A stretch of 7,745 nucleotides of DNA from an uncultured bacterium (lineage in GTDB: Bacteria; UBP6; UBA1177; JAKLFG01). The notes under the pieces are model-generated. The model saw only the letters and a list, made by a program, of their open reading frames with translations. It made no database searches and had not been told where the DNA came from. Of the stretch, positions 7,090-7,745 are shown one piece after another. Location: NCBI GenBank assembly GCA_938048925.1, contig CALITV010000069.1:1-7745 (forward strand), read 5' to 3'. The translations under genes were made by a program, and so were the position numbers. Position 1 is the stretch's first letter. Each line of letters starts with the position of its first letter.

Positions 7090-7745
7090 GGTCGGCCTCG
7101 GACACACCGGACATTGTAGTCGAGGCTGCGGCTGTAGCTGTAGACATAGCCATTGACGAAGCTCACATACCACGCGTAGTGGGAATTGCCCGATTGCACC
7201 GACGAGGACCAGAACCAGCGCCCGCCGCCCTGCCAAACGCCCTTTTGCCAGTAAAAACCATCTTCCCCCGGGCCTTTATAGTCGTCACAATAGCAAGCAT
7301 CTGACCAACATCCCGATGAAAGGCAGTTATCGCTCACCTTGCAGGCCTCGGTACCGCTCTGACAGCCGACTATAAGTGTTTTGAGTTCCGATATGCTTGG
7401 TAACCGCCAGTCACTGTAGCCGCCAAGAGAGAGGTTCTTACAGTAATTTATGGCCTTCTGGTGATCCATCGTGGACGGTGCCCGCGCTCTCTGCCACATG
7501 AGGCCGGTCTTGTTGTCTATGACCACCTCTTCGCGTATGTCATACGGTTCCTTGCTTTTTAGAATAGCAGAAACACTTTTTACCTGTTTTTCTTTGAGAG
7601 AGAGCGTTTCTTTGTATGCCAGTGTTTTGGTCTGCACAATGAGTTCCTTCGCGCAGAGCGGCACTTTGTAGGTGCCGGGAGCGGTGCCGATCTTCTTGCC
7701 GTCCACAAGGATGTCGGCTTCGAGGTCGTTCCCCTCTTTGTCCTG
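7086..7745 (-). CDS. PEGA plus DUF1566 (Lcl C-terminal-like) protein, 5' end cut by window edge
   Basis: Probable extracytoplasmic protein, 219 residues in the window; its N-terminus lies beyond the right edge, where the frame is open from 7745. The first ~65 visible residues resemble a PEGA domain (ADILVDGKKIGTAPGTYKVPL, then a strand-rich segment up to SAILKSK), a beta domain common in surface proteins. The rest is a DUF1566 domain: VVIDNKTGLMWQR, then YSDWRLPSISELKTL, a Cys-rich insert with six Cys, and the end FWSSS...AWYVSF.NG...VRCVRG. DUF1566 belongs with C-type-lectin-like folds that serve as ligand-binding, sequence-variable targets of diversity-generating retroelements. The last ~38 residues have that variable-region layout. 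A GTG at 7706 could pose as a start but splits the PEGA domain. The stop overlaps the next ORF by ATGA. Confidence 0.88.
   Translation of the reverse strand, partial: QDKEGNDLEADILVDGKKIGTAPGTYKVPLCAKELIVQTKTLAYKETLSLKEKQVKSVSAILKSKEPYDIREEVVIDNKTGLMWQRARAPSTMDHQKAINYCKNLSLGGYSDWRLPSISELKTLIVGCQSGTEACKVSDNCLSSGCWSDACYCDDYKGPGEDGFYWQKGVWQGGGRWFWSSSVQSGNSHYAWYVSFVNGYVYSYSRSLDYNVRCVRGRP
7100..7214 (-). other. Candidate DGR variable region
   Basis: This codes from FWSSS through AWYVSF.NG to VRCVRG. From 7163 down to 7110, 18 consecutive codons all end in C or T. Within them the run TAC AGC TAC AGC CGC AGC CTC, then GAC TAC AAT, differs only at the first two positions from repeated AAC (or AAT), as expected if a template of AAC codons were copied with random changes at adenines. 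The flanking frame matches known DGR targets such as Legionella LdtA in layout. No A-rich template repeat or reverse transcriptase is in the window, so the assignment is inferred. Confidence 0.55.

Noticed and set aside
7003..7236. 77-codon minus-strand ORF that runs through the end of the DUF1566 gene
   Set aside because: Its first half is the variable region in the wrong frame; only its last 28 codons, from ATG 7089, are kept as the start of the small coupled ORF.
1..7745. A DGR template repeat or reverse transcriptase inside the window
   Set aside because: I looked for an A-rich copy of the variable region and for a reverse transcriptase core with its YxDD motif on both strands and found neither.

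Overview
The window looks like chromosomal DNA from an uncultured, GC-rich bacterium of deltaproteobacterial or myxococcal type. This is inferred from gene content, not from a marker gene. The clues are secreted lipoproteins with acidic linkers and Cys-rich 'CGDG..D.GE.CD' repeats, a PEGA plus DUF1566 protein, a C-terminus resembling the alpha-2-macroglobulin receptor-binding domain, and MetF and MetH of non-enterobacterial type.

Layout. 1-566 (minus): a lipoprotein with Cys-rich repeats, cut by the left edge, with a clear sigma70-type promoter at 611-639. 769-1836 (minus): a broken lipoprotein gene ending in an alpha-2-macroglobulin receptor-binding-like domain; three single-base losses at short homopolymers explain its three reading-frame breaks. 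2000-6276 (plus): a metF-metH operon with its own promoter, the two genes joined by a 4-base ATGA overlap. MetF makes 5-methyltetrahydrofolate and MetH uses it to methylate homocysteine, so the pair closes the folate branch of methionine synthesis. 6318-6818 (plus): a hicB-hicA toxin-antitoxin pair, antitoxin first, with its own promoter and a strong ribosome binding site. 6834-7745 (minus): a PEGA plus DUF1566 protein cut by the right edge, followed by a small, frameshifted, translationally coupled ORF that converges on hicA.

The most interesting part is the right end. The last ~38 residues of the DUF1566 protein have the layout of a diversity-generating retroelement (DGR) variable region: a conserved 'FWSSS...AW.V.F.NG' frame, then ten codons that all look like AAC/AAT with the adenines replaced, then the fixed tail 'VRCVRG'. 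A GC-rich hairpin lies 24 bases past the stop codon, and the coupled small ORF has a distant resemblance to the C-terminal end of DGR reverse transcriptases. No template repeat and no reverse transcriptase core lie in the window, so if this is a DGR target it is a remote one or its machinery lies outside. The metabolic genes are intact, while two of the four minus-strand genes carry frame breaks. That contrast suggests real decay of accessory genes, although homopolymer sequencing error cannot be excluded.
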